Assembly: GCF_026000775.1 (NCBI RefSeq)
Contig: NZ_AP026830.1
Location: forward strand, 953,056 to 1,017,055
DNA length: 64,000 bases
Direction: 5' to 3'
DNA from: Vulcanisaeta souniana JCM 11219
GTDB lineage: Archaea; Thermoproteota; Thermoprotei; Thermoproteales; Thermocladiaceae
The position numbers were made by a program, and so were the translations under genes. The first letter of the stretch is position 1. Each line of letters opens with the position of its first letter. Under the pieces are notes generated by a model. That model was not told the origin of the DNA and did not search any database. It worked only from the letters and a program-made list of their open reading frames with translations. This document shows positions 17,666-26,585 of this stretch, in pieces.

Positions 17666-18649
17666 ATGGTTGGTATGGTTTTAATGCCTGAGGTTGTGGC
17701 TTTGGGTGAGTCTCTGGTTCAGTTTAATGCCGTTACTGATGGGCCGCTTAGGCACGTTACTTACTTTGAGAAGCATGCAACAGGTAGTGAGGCTAATGTT
17801 TGTGTTGCCTTGGTTAGGCTTGGTGTTAGTTGTGGGTTGATAACTAGGCTTGGGACTGATGAGTTTGGGCTATTCATTTATGATTGGCTTAGGGGTGAAG
17901 GCGTTGATGTTGGTCATATTAGGTTTGACCCTGAGAGGCCTACGGGCATTTACTTTGTGCAGAGGAATTACCCAATACCTGGTGTTAGTGATGTGCTTTA
18001 TTACAGGAGGGGTTCCGCGGCCTCGGCACTGAGCCCCGATGATGTTGACCCTGACTATGTGGGTGGCGCCAGAGTTTTCCACACGACAGGTATAACCATG
18101 GCCATTAGCGATACCGCTAGGTCAGCGGCACTTAAGGGTTTAGAGATTGCCCGTGGTAAGGGCATCATCACATCATTCGATGTTAATTATAGGAAGAAAT
18201 TGTGGGCCAACATTGACGACGCAATTAATGTATTGTCAAAAGCCCTTGGTTTTGCAGATGTGGTGTTTCTCGATGAGGATGAGGCTAACCTACTACTTGG
18301 TGTGTCTGCTGTTGATGATGTCTTTAGGGAGTTGCGTTCGAGGTTTGGGATTAACAGGGTTGTGCTTAAGCTTGGTATTAAGGGTTCAATGGCATATTGG
18401 GAGGGCAGGGTTATTAAGGTGAATGCCTTTAGGGTCCCTGTTAAGGATCCAATAGGTGCCGGTGATGCCTACGCTGGGGTTTTTCTCGCGTCAATACTTA
18501 GGGGTCACGACGTGGAGAGCGCCATGAGGAGGGCCTCTGCTGCAGCCGCCATGGTCGTAATGGTTAGGGGTGATGAGGAGAACCTGCCCAGGGAGGATGA
18601 TTTGAGGAGGTTTCTTGATGGTTATGGTAGGCAGGTTGACCTTAGGTGA
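17666..18649 (+). CDS. kdgK: 2-keto-3-deoxygluconate kinase (PfkB family)
   Basis: PfkB/ribokinase-fold sugar kinase. The N terminus ALGESLVQFNAV with GSEANVCVALVRLG is that of archaeal KDG kinases. The C-terminal PIGAGDAYAGVF supplies the anion hole and catalytic Asp of the GAGD motif. In the semi-phosphorylative Entner-Doudoroff pathway it phosphorylates KDG to KDPG. Length (327 aa) is slightly above the Sulfolobus enzyme. A TATA-like GTTTTTATT near 17637 lies ~26 nt before ATG 17666, supporting this start. No other pathway gene lies nearby. Confidence 0.88.
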   Translation: MVGMVLMPEVVALGESLVQFNAVTDGPLRHVTYFEKHATGSEANVCVALVRLGVSCGLITRLGTDEFGLFIYDWLRGEGVDVGHIRFDPERPTGIYFVQRNYPIPGVSDVLYYRRGSAASALSPDDVDPDYVGGARVFHTTGITMAISDTARSAALKGLEIARGKGIITSFDVNYRKKLWANIDDAINVLSKALGFADVVFLDEDEANLLLGVSAVDDVFRELRSRFGINRVVLKLGIKGSMAYWEGRVIKVNAFRVPVKDPIGAGDAYAGVFLASILRGHDVESAMRRASAAAAMVVMVRGDEENLPREDDLRRFLDGYGRQVDLR

Positions 18650-18676
18650 TTCGGTTTTTAAACACTGCCCTGCCTA

Positions 18677-19324
18677 ATGCATGTGCGTAAGGCATTGGTG
18701 GTTGGGATCAATGATGTTAGTATTATGGTTGCCAGGTTATTGGTTAGTAATGGCTATGATGTGAGTATGATTGCGGGTAATGAGGATGAGGCAAGGCTGG
18801 GGAGGGGCATTCCTGCCTATGTTTATGTTGGTGATCCAAGGAATGAGGGTTTCCTTAGGGATGCTGGCATTGATGAGAGTGAGGTTGTCATGCTTTTCAT
18901 GGATGATGCAATGAATCTTGAGGTCGCTAGGGTAGCTAAGTCTAGGGGTGTTCCTGTGATAATAGCATTGATTAGCAATAAGGAGAAGTATCTGGATGCT
19001 TTCATTGAGTTGGGTGTTTACGCCATACCTATTGTTGATGCGGTTTTGTCAAAGGTTGCCCATTACCTAAGGTTGCCGTTTAAGCAATTACTCTACTCTG
19101 ATGATAAGGTGCAGGCATACTATGTCGTGATCAGTTCGGAGTCGCCATACATAAATCAGGAGGTGAAGGATGTGGCTAGGAGGTGCGGTGCGGCAATACC
19201 ACTGGTTATAAGGGGTGATGAGGTTGTGATCAGCAATGGGGAGCTTAGGATCGAGGCTGGTGATAAACTATTACTTGTTGGTGCTGCGGACTCTGTTATT
19301 AAGTGTGTTGAGAGGATTTATTAA
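18677..19324 (+). CDS. TrkA-type NAD-binding regulatory protein (RCK domain)
   Basis: The N-terminal Rossmann-type RCK_N domain (VVGINDVSIMVARLLVSNGYDV, then DPRNEGFLRDAGIDESEVVMLFMDD) is followed by an RCK_C/TrkA-C domain (about residues 135-215, ending with IEAGDKLLLVGA). Such proteins gate K+ or other ion and amino-acid transporters by binding nucleotides. It has no membrane part. Its 3' end overlaps by 26 bases the convergent APC-family permease at 19299-20627, which could be its partner, although this is only suggested by position. Confidence 0.88.
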   Translation: MHVRKALVVGINDVSIMVARLLVSNGYDVSMIAGNEDEARLGRGIPAYVYVGDPRNEGFLRDAGIDESEVVMLFMDDAMNLEVARVAKSRGVPVIIALISNKEKYLDAFIELGVYAIPIVDAVLSKVAHYLRLPFKQLLYSDDKVQAYYVVISSESPYINQEVKDVARRCGAAIPLVIRGDEVVISNGELRIEAGDKLLLVGAADSVIKCVERIY

Positions 19325-20627
19325 CGAGGTATATTAATAGGCCTATGAGTAACCACGTTAATACTACCAGTACATATATTGACTTGATTAGGACTATGAG
19401 GACAATGGAGAGTACGTAAACGATAATACCAATTATTGACACAACAGGCACCTTCATTTGTCTCACGGTTATGCCTGGCGTTCTAAAGTAACGAACTAAG
19501 TGCGTCTCCTTATTTCTAAATGCTATTAATGCTATCATGGTCATTAAGTACACGATCGTCGAGGCTATTGCGTAGGAGTCCGCAATAAGTTGAACGCTTC
19601 CCGGTGCCGTGAACAGCATTGCTGTTAGTGATGAGGTTATTATCGCCAAGTGTGGCGTTCTATACCTACCATTGACACTACTTAACCTCCTCGGTAGTAA
19701 TCCGTCCTCGCTCATTGCATAAATGCTCCTTGAGAAGTCCACAATACCCGCATTTACTGATATTAGGAGCACTATAGCTATTGACGCCGAGATATAGATG
19801 GATAAATATATGTTGTGAAGTAGGTATTCAGCCAGCGCGCCTATGGGGTCACCAACGTTAGTAGAGACTATGGTCAATGCACCTGATAATGTTGTTAATA
19901 ACGATAATAATAGCGCGACTACTGTTGATAACGCGGACACGCCGATTATAGCCCTTGGAATGGATAAAGACGGTGACACGGCTTCTCCCGTTGATTGCGC
20001 TATCACGTCAATACCAGTGTAACCCCTAAGTGAGTATGTTAATCCGTGGGTTAGGTAATTGTAATTGAATGGTAACCTAGGCATAATAACTCCGTGGCTA
20101 ATTACCATGTAATAACCAAGCACCAATAGCGTCATTATACCAAGTAGATCAATTATTAATAGGGTTAGGTTAAATCGCGCCGATGCCTTTACCCCTAGTA
20201 TGTTTATTATCATTATCATTACTATGATTAGGATTGATAATACGGAGTTCATGGGCCATCGGGAGGCCGTGGGAATAATTATGCTGAGGTAGTTAACTGT
20301 GCCTAAGGCGCCGTAGGCAATCATTAGTATTTGATCAAAACTCAGTAACCAACCTGTGATGAAACCCCAGGTATTGCCCAATTCACGGCGGATGTAGTAA
20401 TAGGCACCACCGGTTCTTGGTATTGCGCTACCGAACTCAGTGTACGCTAAGCCAACTAGCCATAGGGATAGGGATCCCAGGAGCATTGTTATCGGCAGTA
20501 AAGGTCCTGAATTGAGCGCCACTATGCCGAGTGTGAAGTAGTAGGTTGATGACACGTCTGAGTAACCAAGCGCCAACAACTCCAGGGTGCCTAGGTCCCT
20601 CTTCAACCAAGTGACCTTCTCGGTCAT
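19299..20627 (-). CDS. APC-superfamily amino acid permease
   Basis: About twelve membrane helices over 442 aa. The first helices carry the AIPRTGGAYYYIRRELG motif typical of APC transporters (unwound TM1 and TM2), and later RTPHLAIITSSLTA and YFRTPG match the family. It should move amino acids or polyamines across the cytoplasmic membrane with H+ or Na+. The substrate cannot be told. Its 3' end overlaps the TrkA-type gene. The upstream region has an A/T-rich TTTTTAAAC near 20671. Confidence 0.92.
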   Translation of the reverse strand: MTEKVTWLKRDLGTLELLALGYSDVSSTYYFTLGIVALNSGPLLPITMLLGSLSLWLVGLAYTEFGSAIPRTGGAYYYIRRELGNTWGFITGWLLSFDQILMIAYGALGTVNYLSIIIPTASRWPMNSVLSILIIVMIMIINILGVKASARFNLTLLIIDLLGIMTLLVLGYYMVISHGVIMPRLPFNYNYLTHGLTYSLRGYTGIDVIAQSTGEAVSPSLSIPRAIIGVSALSTVVALLLSLLTTLSGALTIVSTNVGDPIGALAEYLLHNIYLSIYISASIAIVLLISVNAGIVDFSRSIYAMSEDGLLPRRLSSVNGRYRTPHLAIITSSLTAMLFTAPGSVQLIADSYAIASTIVYLMTMIALIAFRNKETHLVRYFRTPGITVRQMKVPVVSIIGIIVYVLSIVLIVLIKSIYVLVVLTWLLIGLLIYLVNKSSQHT

Positions 20628-20757
20628 TATGGGAAGACTAACTTTACCTGGGTTTCAATGGTTTTTAAACAATAAATAGCGCCTTCCACGGAAATTCCAT
20701 GAAGGTTTTATCGATACATCTTTTAAATAACAGAGACAATGTACATTGGTGATTTAA

Positions 20758-21315
20758 ATGAAGGGTTGGGTTGTGGGGACTATAGTAGTGATAATAGTGA
20801 TAGGAGCAATTGTATACCTAATGCTCAGTAGTCATGGCATAGGCATAACACCTGGCGGACCAACAAGTCCGGCGAGTCAAGTCTATGTTTACTTAACCGA
20901 TAAAACCATGAAAGTTGATCACTTGTACGTAATAATTAATGAGATTGCCTTTCACAATGAGGGTGGTGGCAATAATACCTGGATAACCTGCAGTCTGACC
21001 AAGACAAGCTTTGATCTAGCTCAGCTCGTTAATACCAGTCAATTAGCCGCCCAGTGCTCATTAACTAATGGTACGTACAACATAATACGCCTATACGTTA
21101 CTGGTGTTCAAGCTGTGGTCAATGGACAGACCTACAACTGCACATTACCAAGCGGTAGGTTTGAAGTGCCGCTTGGGCCAAGTCCTATGGTTGTTAATGG
21201 AACTAGCTACGATGTCACAGTTGACTTTGGTGCTGTAAATAGTGTCGTTATTACTGGCAATGGTAAGTGCGTCGTAGTCCCGGTTATTCATGTGTCTGTT
21301 AAGAGACATTCATAG
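20758..21315 (+). CDS. Exported DUF4382-like protein
   Basis: One N-terminal membrane segment (residues ~4-23) is followed by a Gly/Pro/Ser linker and a beta-rich domain matching DUF4382 in pattern: VYVYLTDKTMKVDHLYVIINEIAFH, WITC..SFDLAQL, a Tyr-Asn-Ile-Ile-Arg-Leu strand and VTVDFGAVNSVVI. DUF4382 proteins are surface-exposed, possibly carbohydrate-binding-like domains. Four cysteines in the external part could form disulfides. Between this gene and the next is an inverted and direct repeat cluster (21364-21412). Confidence 0.75.
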   Translation: MKGWVVGTIVVIIVIGAIVYLMLSSHGIGITPGGPTSPASQVYVYLTDKTMKVDHLYVIINEIAFHNEGGGNNTWITCSLTKTSFDLAQLVNTSQLAAQCSLTNGTYNIIRLYVTGVQAVVNGQTYNCTLPSGRFEVPLGPSPMVVNGTSYDVTVDFGAVNSVVITGNGKCVVVPVIHVSVKRHS

Positions 21316-21363
21316 AAGGTCTTCCTTGAGGTCCCGGTACCATTAAAATCAGTCTTCGTGTTT

Positions 21364-21412
21364 TTGCAACCGCTTCTAAAGGTTGCAATAGAGTTGCCGT
21401 TTAGTTGCCTGT
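21364..21412. repeat. Inverted repeat plus direct repeats, possible operator
   Basis: A perfect 8-bp inverted repeat TTGCAACC / GGTTGCAA (21364-21371 and 21381-21388, nine bases apart) is followed closely by two copies of AGTTGCC (about 21391 and 21402). The cluster sits between the DUF4382 gene and the small winged-helix regulator starting near 21460, so it may be that regulator's operator, or a transcript-end hairpin of the upstream gene. Confidence 0.45.
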
Positions 21413-21459
21413 GCGCCTTTACGATATGGTTAAAGACTGTTGCAGTGTTATCCTTATCA

Positions 21460-21762
21460 ATGATGTATAGGAAGAGACCTAGGACTAGGATTGAGATATA
21501 TGCGGACATAATGCTATCCCTAGACAGGATGGGGAATTGTGATAGGTTGAGTAGGCTTGCGATGATGGTCGGCGTGCCCTATGATAGGTTAATACGTTAC
21601 TTAAATGAGCTAAAGAGCCTTGGCTTAATTAGGTGGGATTCATCAAGCGTTTACCTCAGTAAGAAGGGGATGGAGTTGCTGGTTAATTCCCGTGGTGCTA
21701 GGGATGAATTAGTCCTTGCCCTTACCGGCCTTATTCAGGGTAGCATTAAAACCATTACGTAG
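21460..21762 (+). CDS. Small winged helix-turn-helix regulator (HTH_45-like)
   Basis: About 100 aa from ATG 21460 or 21463: MYRKRPRTRIEIYADIMLSL, then LSRLAMMVGVPYDRLIRYLNELKSLGLI and a wing VYLSKKGMELL. This is the pattern of archaeal HTH_45 single-domain regulators. A longer frame from 21358 exists, but GGTTAAAG near 21428 places a leaderless start at 21460. It overlaps the convergent membrane-bound HTH gene by 54 bases. The repeat cluster upstream may be its binding site. Confidence 0.78.
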   Translation: MMYRKRPRTRIEIYADIMLSLDRMGNCDRLSRLAMMVGVPYDRLIRYLNELKSLGLIRWDSSSVYLSKKGMELLVNSRGARDELVLALTGLIQGSIKTIT

Positions 21763-22296
21763 GATTAAAACATTAGTTACACCAGCCCTCTTTCTTTCAA
21801 TAACACCCTTAGTCTCAAGTCTCTTGACAAGCCTGGAAACCTGGTACTTACTTAAGCCAAGTTCACGACCGAGTTCTGCCTGGGTCATCATACCACCCCT
21901 CCTCTGAATCAACAGCAATGCCCTCTTCTCAAGACTAGTCAGTGTAATGCTTCTTATTACTACATTACCGTCATTGCCTATTACGCTACCCTGTATGTTA
22001 TTATCTGCATGCTTATATCTAGCGATTATGGATGAGTATATTAGTACGGACGCTATTGATGATAATACGGATGTCAATATCATGGTCATTATGATATCGT
22101 ATGCAAGGACAGGACTTGTGAATGGCTGTATTGAACCAATTACCTTAAGTGCGCCGTCAGGGCCTACGGCAACCACAGGAACCCTCAAGTTTAGGAATAG
22201 GTTATTGTATAACTTGATTACTAGGTATACTGATAATGCCATGAGCGCTATGCCGGCCCATAACCTGTGGTTTCTCATCGATGGAATGTCGACCAT
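21709..22296 (-). CDS. Membrane-anchored winged-HTH regulator
   Basis: Two hydrophobic segments (about residues 13-32 and 66-88) are followed by a MarR-like winged helix at 115-190: LEKRALLLIQRRGGMMTQAELGRELGLSKYQVSRLVKRLETKGVIERKR. The region between the helices (~35-60) would face outside. Architectures with a C-terminal HTH behind membrane helices are common in archaea and are thought to pass membrane signals to DNA. It converges on the small HTH gene at 21460-21762, overlapping by 54 bases. The signal and targets are unknown. Confidence 0.8.
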   Translation of the reverse strand: MVDIPSMRNHRLWAGIALMALSVYLVIKLYNNLFLNLRVPVVAVGPDGALKVIGSIQPFTSPVLAYDIIMTMILTSVLSSIASVLIYSSIIARYKHADNNIQGSVIGNDGNVVIRSITLTSLEKRALLLIQRRGGMMTQAELGRELGLSKYQVSRLVKRLETKGVIERKRAGVTNVLILRNGFNATLNKAGKGKD

Positions 22297-22374
22297 AGCA
22301 ACCCCAAATCATTAATTATTACTTAGTACTTAAATTTTCTTTCTTTCCTTAGGGCAAAGATTATTTTTACCCCA

Positions 22375-23880
22375 ATGAGCATCAAGACTGCAGTGAATCT
22401 GTACATAGTGTCAACAATGAGTGATTCAGGAAAAACCGCAATAGTAAGCGCATTACTTAGGGTACTGAGTAGGAGGAGCCTTCACGTGACGCCATTTAAG
22501 GCGCAGAACATGTCACTCAATAGCTACCCATCCATTGAGGGCGGCGAAATAGCGCTGGCCCAGGCAATGCAGGCATACGTGGCTGGCCTAATGCCTAGTG
22601 TCCATCACAATCCAATCCTAATAAAACCAATGACTAGCGATAGAGCTGAGTACATAATACTCGGTAAACCAAGGGCCCAATTATCCTTCAATGAATATCT
22701 TAATGATGACGCAATCAGGCACCTGGCAATTAATGCCGTTAAGTCGAGTATACGTAGACTTAAGGATGAGTTTGACCTAGTGGTTGGTGAGGGTGCTGGG
22801 TCGGCCTACGAACCCAACCTGGCAAGTAGGGACCTTGCTAACTTTAGGCCGGCGGAGTGGCTTGATGCCGGTGTATTTGTGGTTCTCGATATCGATAGGG
22901 GTGGTTCATTCATTCAGGGTCTTGGTCTAATTAAGTCACTACCGCCTGGATGGAGGAAACTGGTTAAGGGGTTTATTATTAATAAATTCAGGGGTGATGA
23001 GAAGTTACTGAGTACCGCCATAAAGTGGCTTGAGAAGAAGACTGGGAAGCCTGTTCTTGGTGTTTTGCCGTATGTAGATGATTTATGGCTATGGCCTGAG
23101 GACTCAATGGACCTAAGGCCAATTGGTAATGGTCCGCTTAACATAGCCTTAATAGCATACCCATACATATCCAACTTTAATGATGTATACCCATTGATCC
23201 TTGAGGACGATGTTACCGTGAGGATAGTCAGGGATCCCAGGGAGCTCGGTGATCCGCACCTCATTATCCTGCCTGGCTCTAAGAATGTAGTTGCGAGCCT
23301 TGATTGGATGAGGAGGACAGGTATGGATAAGGAATTGGCTAGGATAAGAGGCTCGGCAGTCATTCTGGGCATATGCGGTGGTTTTCAAGCCATGGGTAAG
23401 TTGTTAAGTGATCCTTATGGCGTTGAGGCCGGGATTCCAGGGGATTATCGTGGACTTGGTTTCGTTGACACCAACACAATTTACGGCATTGATAAGGTGG
23501 TATCATTATCAAGGGCTGTTGGTTTGAGGGGTGAATTGGAGAATGTGGGTATCAGGGGTTATGAAATACATAGGGGTGTTCCACAGTATGCTGGTGATGA
23601 ACCACTTATAATGATAACGGAAAGAAATGGAAAGACAACTAAGCAGTTGGATGGCGTGCTTAGGGAGAAGGAATTAATTGTGGGTATTACGCTACATGAT
23701 TCACTTGGTGATCCCAACTTTAGGAGTTTTGTGCTGAACATGGCGAGGGAACTGGCTGGATTACCTAGGCGTAATTCCTCGGCTTCATCAAGCATTGAGT
23801 TATTATTAAGTCAAGTTGATAGATTAGCATCAATAATTGAAGATAAGTTAGATATTGACTTTATGGTTAATGATAACTGA
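22375..23880 (+). CDS. cbiP: Cobyric acid synthase
   Basis: Amidates four carboxylates of adenosylcobyrinic acid a,c-diamide with glutamine and ATP. The N-terminal synthetase has the P-loop variant STMSDSGKTAI and the signature PFKAQNMSLNS; the C-terminal class I amidotransferase has nucleophile Cys in GICGGFQAMG and the His in GYEIHRG. Length (501 aa) is normal. It is ~13 kb from cbiB and the chelatase-like gene, so cobamide genes are scattered here. No cobalamin riboswitch pattern was seen upstream. Confidence 0.96.
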   Translation: MSIKTAVNLYIVSTMSDSGKTAIVSALLRVLSRRSLHVTPFKAQNMSLNSYPSIEGGEIALAQAMQAYVAGLMPSVHHNPILIKPMTSDRAEYIILGKPRAQLSFNEYLNDDAIRHLAINAVKSSIRRLKDEFDLVVGEGAGSAYEPNLASRDLANFRPAEWLDAGVFVVLDIDRGGSFIQGLGLIKSLPPGWRKLVKGFIINKFRGDEKLLSTAIKWLEKKTGKPVLGVLPYVDDLWLWPEDSMDLRPIGNGPLNIALIAYPYISNFNDVYPLILEDDVTVRIVRDPRELGDPHLIILPGSKNVVASLDWMRRTGMDKELARIRGSAVILGICGGFQAMGKLLSDPYGVEAGIPGDYRGLGFVDTNTIYGIDKVVSLSRAVGLRGELENVGIRGYEIHRGVPQYAGDEPLIMITERNGKTTKQLDGVLREKELIVGITLHDSLGDPNFRSFVLNMARELAGLPRRNSSASSSIELLLSQVDRLASIIEDKLDIDFMVNDN

Positions 23881-23957
23881 ATTTACTATTTTATGCGGGT
23901 ATTTATTGTTAATTATTAAGGTATACTTAAAAGTGATGCCTATTTTAGCAGTACCAT

Positions 23958-25031
23958 ATGGATAAGCAACCAGAGAGGAGGGAACCATACTTCCACCCAT
24001 CCATCTTAGAGTTCGAAAAAATGGCCTCGGACCAGGACAAGTACCTGGAGTTCCTTAAAGAATGGCTTTCCCACTCATGGAAGTGGGCCAGGGAGGATAA
24101 GTATAAGCTCGTCTTTAAGGTTCAGGCAGAGGTAATAGATTCGCTCCGTGAGTTCCTCAATTCTAGGGGCTTTACTGAGGTCCTTGCGCCAATAATTGGC
24201 CCGGTGACTGACCCAGGGATTAGGGGTGCGAAGCAAGCTACCGTGGATTTCTACGGCATGGAGTATAAGGTCATGTCCAGCGCCATACTCTATAAGCAGT
24301 ACATGGCTGCGTCACTTGGTAAGATATACTTCCTAAGCCCAAACATTAGGTTTGAACCAAACGATAGCGTCTTCACCGGCAGGCATCTAGTTGAGTTCTA
24401 TCAACTTGACCTTGAGGTTTATGATGCAACTTACGACCAAGTTATTGATTTAGCCGAGGACATGATCATATACGTGGTTAAGCGAGTTAAGGAGAGTTAT
24501 GGCAAGGAACTCGAGACAAAACTCAATAGGCAGCTCCCAGACTTCAAGAAACCGCTCAGGAGATATACGCATAGGGAGGCTGTGGAACTCGTTAATAAGC
24601 TAGGCTGTAAGAATCCACAGAACACTGAAATTAGGTGGGAGTGTGAGAAGCTTCTTTCTGCTTACCATGAGAATCCGCTCTTCATAATTGACTACCCAAA
24701 GGGCGCCAGGGGATTCTACGACAGGGAGGATCCACAGAAACCTGGTATACTCAGGGACTTCGACATGCTATACCCAGAGGGCTTTGGCGAGGCAATTAGC
24801 GGTGCTGAGCGTGAGTATGAGCCGGCTAGAGTCATTGCAAGGATGAGGGAAAGCGGTGAGGACCCAAATAAGTATAGGTGGTACCTTGAGATGCTTAGGG
24901 AGTCATACCCATTGAAGACCGCTGGCTTCGGTATAGGCGTGGAGAGACTGACCAGGTACGTATGCGGCTTAAGGGCTGTTTGGGAGGCTAGACCATACCC
25001 CAAGTTGGCCGGTTTAGGGCCAGCACCATAA
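23958..25031 (+). CDS. Archaeal asparagine synthetase A-type (class II aaRS-like, no anticodon domain)
   Basis: Resembles the catalytic domain of aspartyl/asparaginyl-tRNA synthetases, with motif 2 as FEPNDSVFTGRHLVEFYQLDLEV and motif 3 as GFGIGVERLTRYVCGL, but it starts directly at the catalytic core without the OB-fold anticodon-binding domain. Archaeal proteins of this form (as in Pyrococcus) act as ammonia-dependent asparagine synthetases. Length (357 aa) agrees. It follows cbiP by 77 bases with its own TATA-like element. A residual role in tRNA charging is the alternative. Confidence 0.85.
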   Translation: MDKQPERREPYFHPSILEFEKMASDQDKYLEFLKEWLSHSWKWAREDKYKLVFKVQAEVIDSLREFLNSRGFTEVLAPIIGPVTDPGIRGAKQATVDFYGMEYKVMSSAILYKQYMAASLGKIYFLSPNIRFEPNDSVFTGRHLVEFYQLDLEVYDATYDQVIDLAEDMIIYVVKRVKESYGKELETKLNRQLPDFKKPLRRYTHREAVELVNKLGCKNPQNTEIRWECEKLLSAYHENPLFIIDYPKGARGFYDREDPQKPGILRDFDMLYPEGFGEAISGAEREYEPARVIARMRESGEDPNKYRWYLEMLRESYPLKTAGFGIGVERLTRYVCGLRAVWEARPYPKLAGLGPAP

Positions 25032-25149
25032 TTTTGGCTAAGAAATAAGGAGCTCGTTGATCACCACTTATTGAGAACCCTATATACCGAGTAGGTACAT
25101 GGGGTGGGTTGGCGTAATACTTTATAAACTAAGTAGTTCAGGGAGAGTA

Positions 25150-26301
25150 ATGCAGGGGTTGACCTTCACAACATCCGTGGTTGGTAGTTTCCCAAGGCCA
25201 AGGTGGTTAATCGAGAATTTTGACAAGTACAGCAAGGGTGAGATCAGTAAGGAGGAACTTGATGAGTACCTGGATGATGCTGTCAAGTTGACGGTTAAGG
25301 AGGAGGAGTTGGCAGGACTTGATGTGTTAACTGACGGTGAGCAAAGGAGAACCAGTTTTGTTGCATTCGTGGGGCAGAAGATACCTGGGTTTAAGTTAAT
25401 TTACGTGACTGACATAAACCCAAGGGCAATAGAAATAATGAAACAATACAAGGCCCAGTTAACCTACTGGAGAGCTGTGGCTGTTGAGCAGATCAGGGAC
25501 TCCGTAATAGCCCTTGATGAATTCAAGTTCACTAGGTCCGTCACAGACAGGGGAGTTAAGATCACATTACCAAGTCCATACCTAATCATGTGGGAGACCT
25601 GGGATGCCAAGTACTCAAGGCAAGTATACCCACAACCCGAGGATTTAGCCAAGGACTACAGCAAGGTACTTAGGCAGGAAATAATTAGGCTTAGGGACGC
25701 CGGCGTGGACTTCATCCAACTCGATGAACCAATGCTTGGCGACTTAACGGAGGCAAAGGAGAACGAACCTGATAGATATAGAAAGGTCATTGAGGCAATA
25801 CATGGACAGAAGTACAGGGGCTTCAAGAATGAACTCTACCTTGCCAGGGATTTGGTAAATGAGACAATTAAAGGAATTGACGGAGTGAGGATCGGGATGC
25901 ACATGGATAGGTGGCCAAACCCAGACTCACCATTCTATGGAATAGGCTTCGAGAGACTGGCACCCGAGGTTTATGACATAAAGGTTAAGCAATACGTGCT
26001 TGAGTACGCAAGCCCAGGCAGTGGCGACCCCGCAGTATTTGCTAAGGATTTACCCAGCGATAAGGAGCTTGGGCTCGGCGTCATTGACGTCAGGAATCCG
26101 CAGATTGAGGATCCGCAAATCGTTGTCCAAAGGGCTGAGAGAGTTGTGAAGGTTCTTGATCCGAGGAGAATATGGCTAAATCCAGACTGTGGTTTTGCAC
26201 CTGGTATGTATAGGAAGTTTGAGAGGAGGATAGCCTTCTCCAAGATTCGTTCAATGACCGAGGCAGCAAGAATATTAAGGAAGAAGTATGGTGATAAGTA
26301 G
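25150..26301 (+). CDS. MetE-type (cobalamin-independent) methionine synthase core, with altered zinc motif
   Basis: The C-terminal catalytic half of MetE stands alone here, as in other archaea: FTTSVVGSFPRPRWL at the start, then LTDGEQRR, FIQLDEPML and NPDCGFAPGMYRKF near the end. It would methylate homocysteine. In MetE the zinc is held by His-x-Cys, Glu and Cys; here the first motif reads HMD (codons at 25900-25908), so the first cysteine is Asp, while the last Cys (NPDCGF) is kept. CTTTATAAAC at 25118-25127 is ~27 nt from ATG 25150, so this start is chosen over 25099. Confidence 0.82.
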   Translation: MQGLTFTTSVVGSFPRPRWLIENFDKYSKGEISKEELDEYLDDAVKLTVKEEELAGLDVLTDGEQRRTSFVAFVGQKIPGFKLIYVTDINPRAIEIMKQYKAQLTYWRAVAVEQIRDSVIALDEFKFTRSVTDRGVKITLPSPYLIMWETWDAKYSRQVYPQPEDLAKDYSKVLRQEIIRLRDAGVDFIQLDEPMLGDLTEAKENEPDRYRKVIEAIHGQKYRGFKNELYLARDLVNETIKGIDGVRIGMHMDRWPNPDSPFYGIGFERLAPEVYDIKVKQYVLEYASPGSGDPAVFAKDLPSDKELGLGVIDVRNPQIEDPQIVVQRAERVVKVLDPRRIWLNPDCGFAPGMYRKFERRIAFSKIRSMTEAARILRKKYGDK

Positions 26302-26381
26302 AGTATTTCTTCGTGATGAGTACGAACCGGCTTGATAAAATGAAGAACGTCATCCTTACTGATCAAAATAAACCCCAGGCA

Positions 26382-26441
26382 TGGGTCAGTTAGGATACTC
26401 ATCGTCACTAGTCAGTTCCCAGTTCATCATCACCCTGCTAC
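26382..26441 (-). ncRNA. Candidate C/D box sRNA
   Basis: On the minus strand: box C GTGATGA (26427-26433), 11-nt guide, D' CTGA (26412-26415), 3-nt spacer, C' GTGACGA (26402-26408), 12-nt guide, D CTGA (26386-26389). Spacing is that of classical archaeal dual-guide C/D sRNAs. A TATA-like TAAAAACC at 26463-26470 lies ~26 nt before the predicted 5' end near 26441. The rest of the 284-base gap (26302-26585) holds the promoter of the marC-like gene. Confidence 0.78.
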
Positions 26442-26585
26442 AATACCACAAGGCTCCTAAGTGGTTTTTACGCTTTAATGCCATTATTGATTAGATTATC
26501 GCCTTATCCCACCGAGTTTAATGGCAATATATTCCTTGGAATATATTAGTGAAAGGTTATTATAGTTATTAGGCGTTGACTCACC

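Noticed and set aside
22297-22374. Possible cobalamin riboswitch before cobyric acid synthase
   Set aside because: The gap is only 78 bases, A/T rich and without a B12-box-like sequence; archaea also rarely use this riboswitch.
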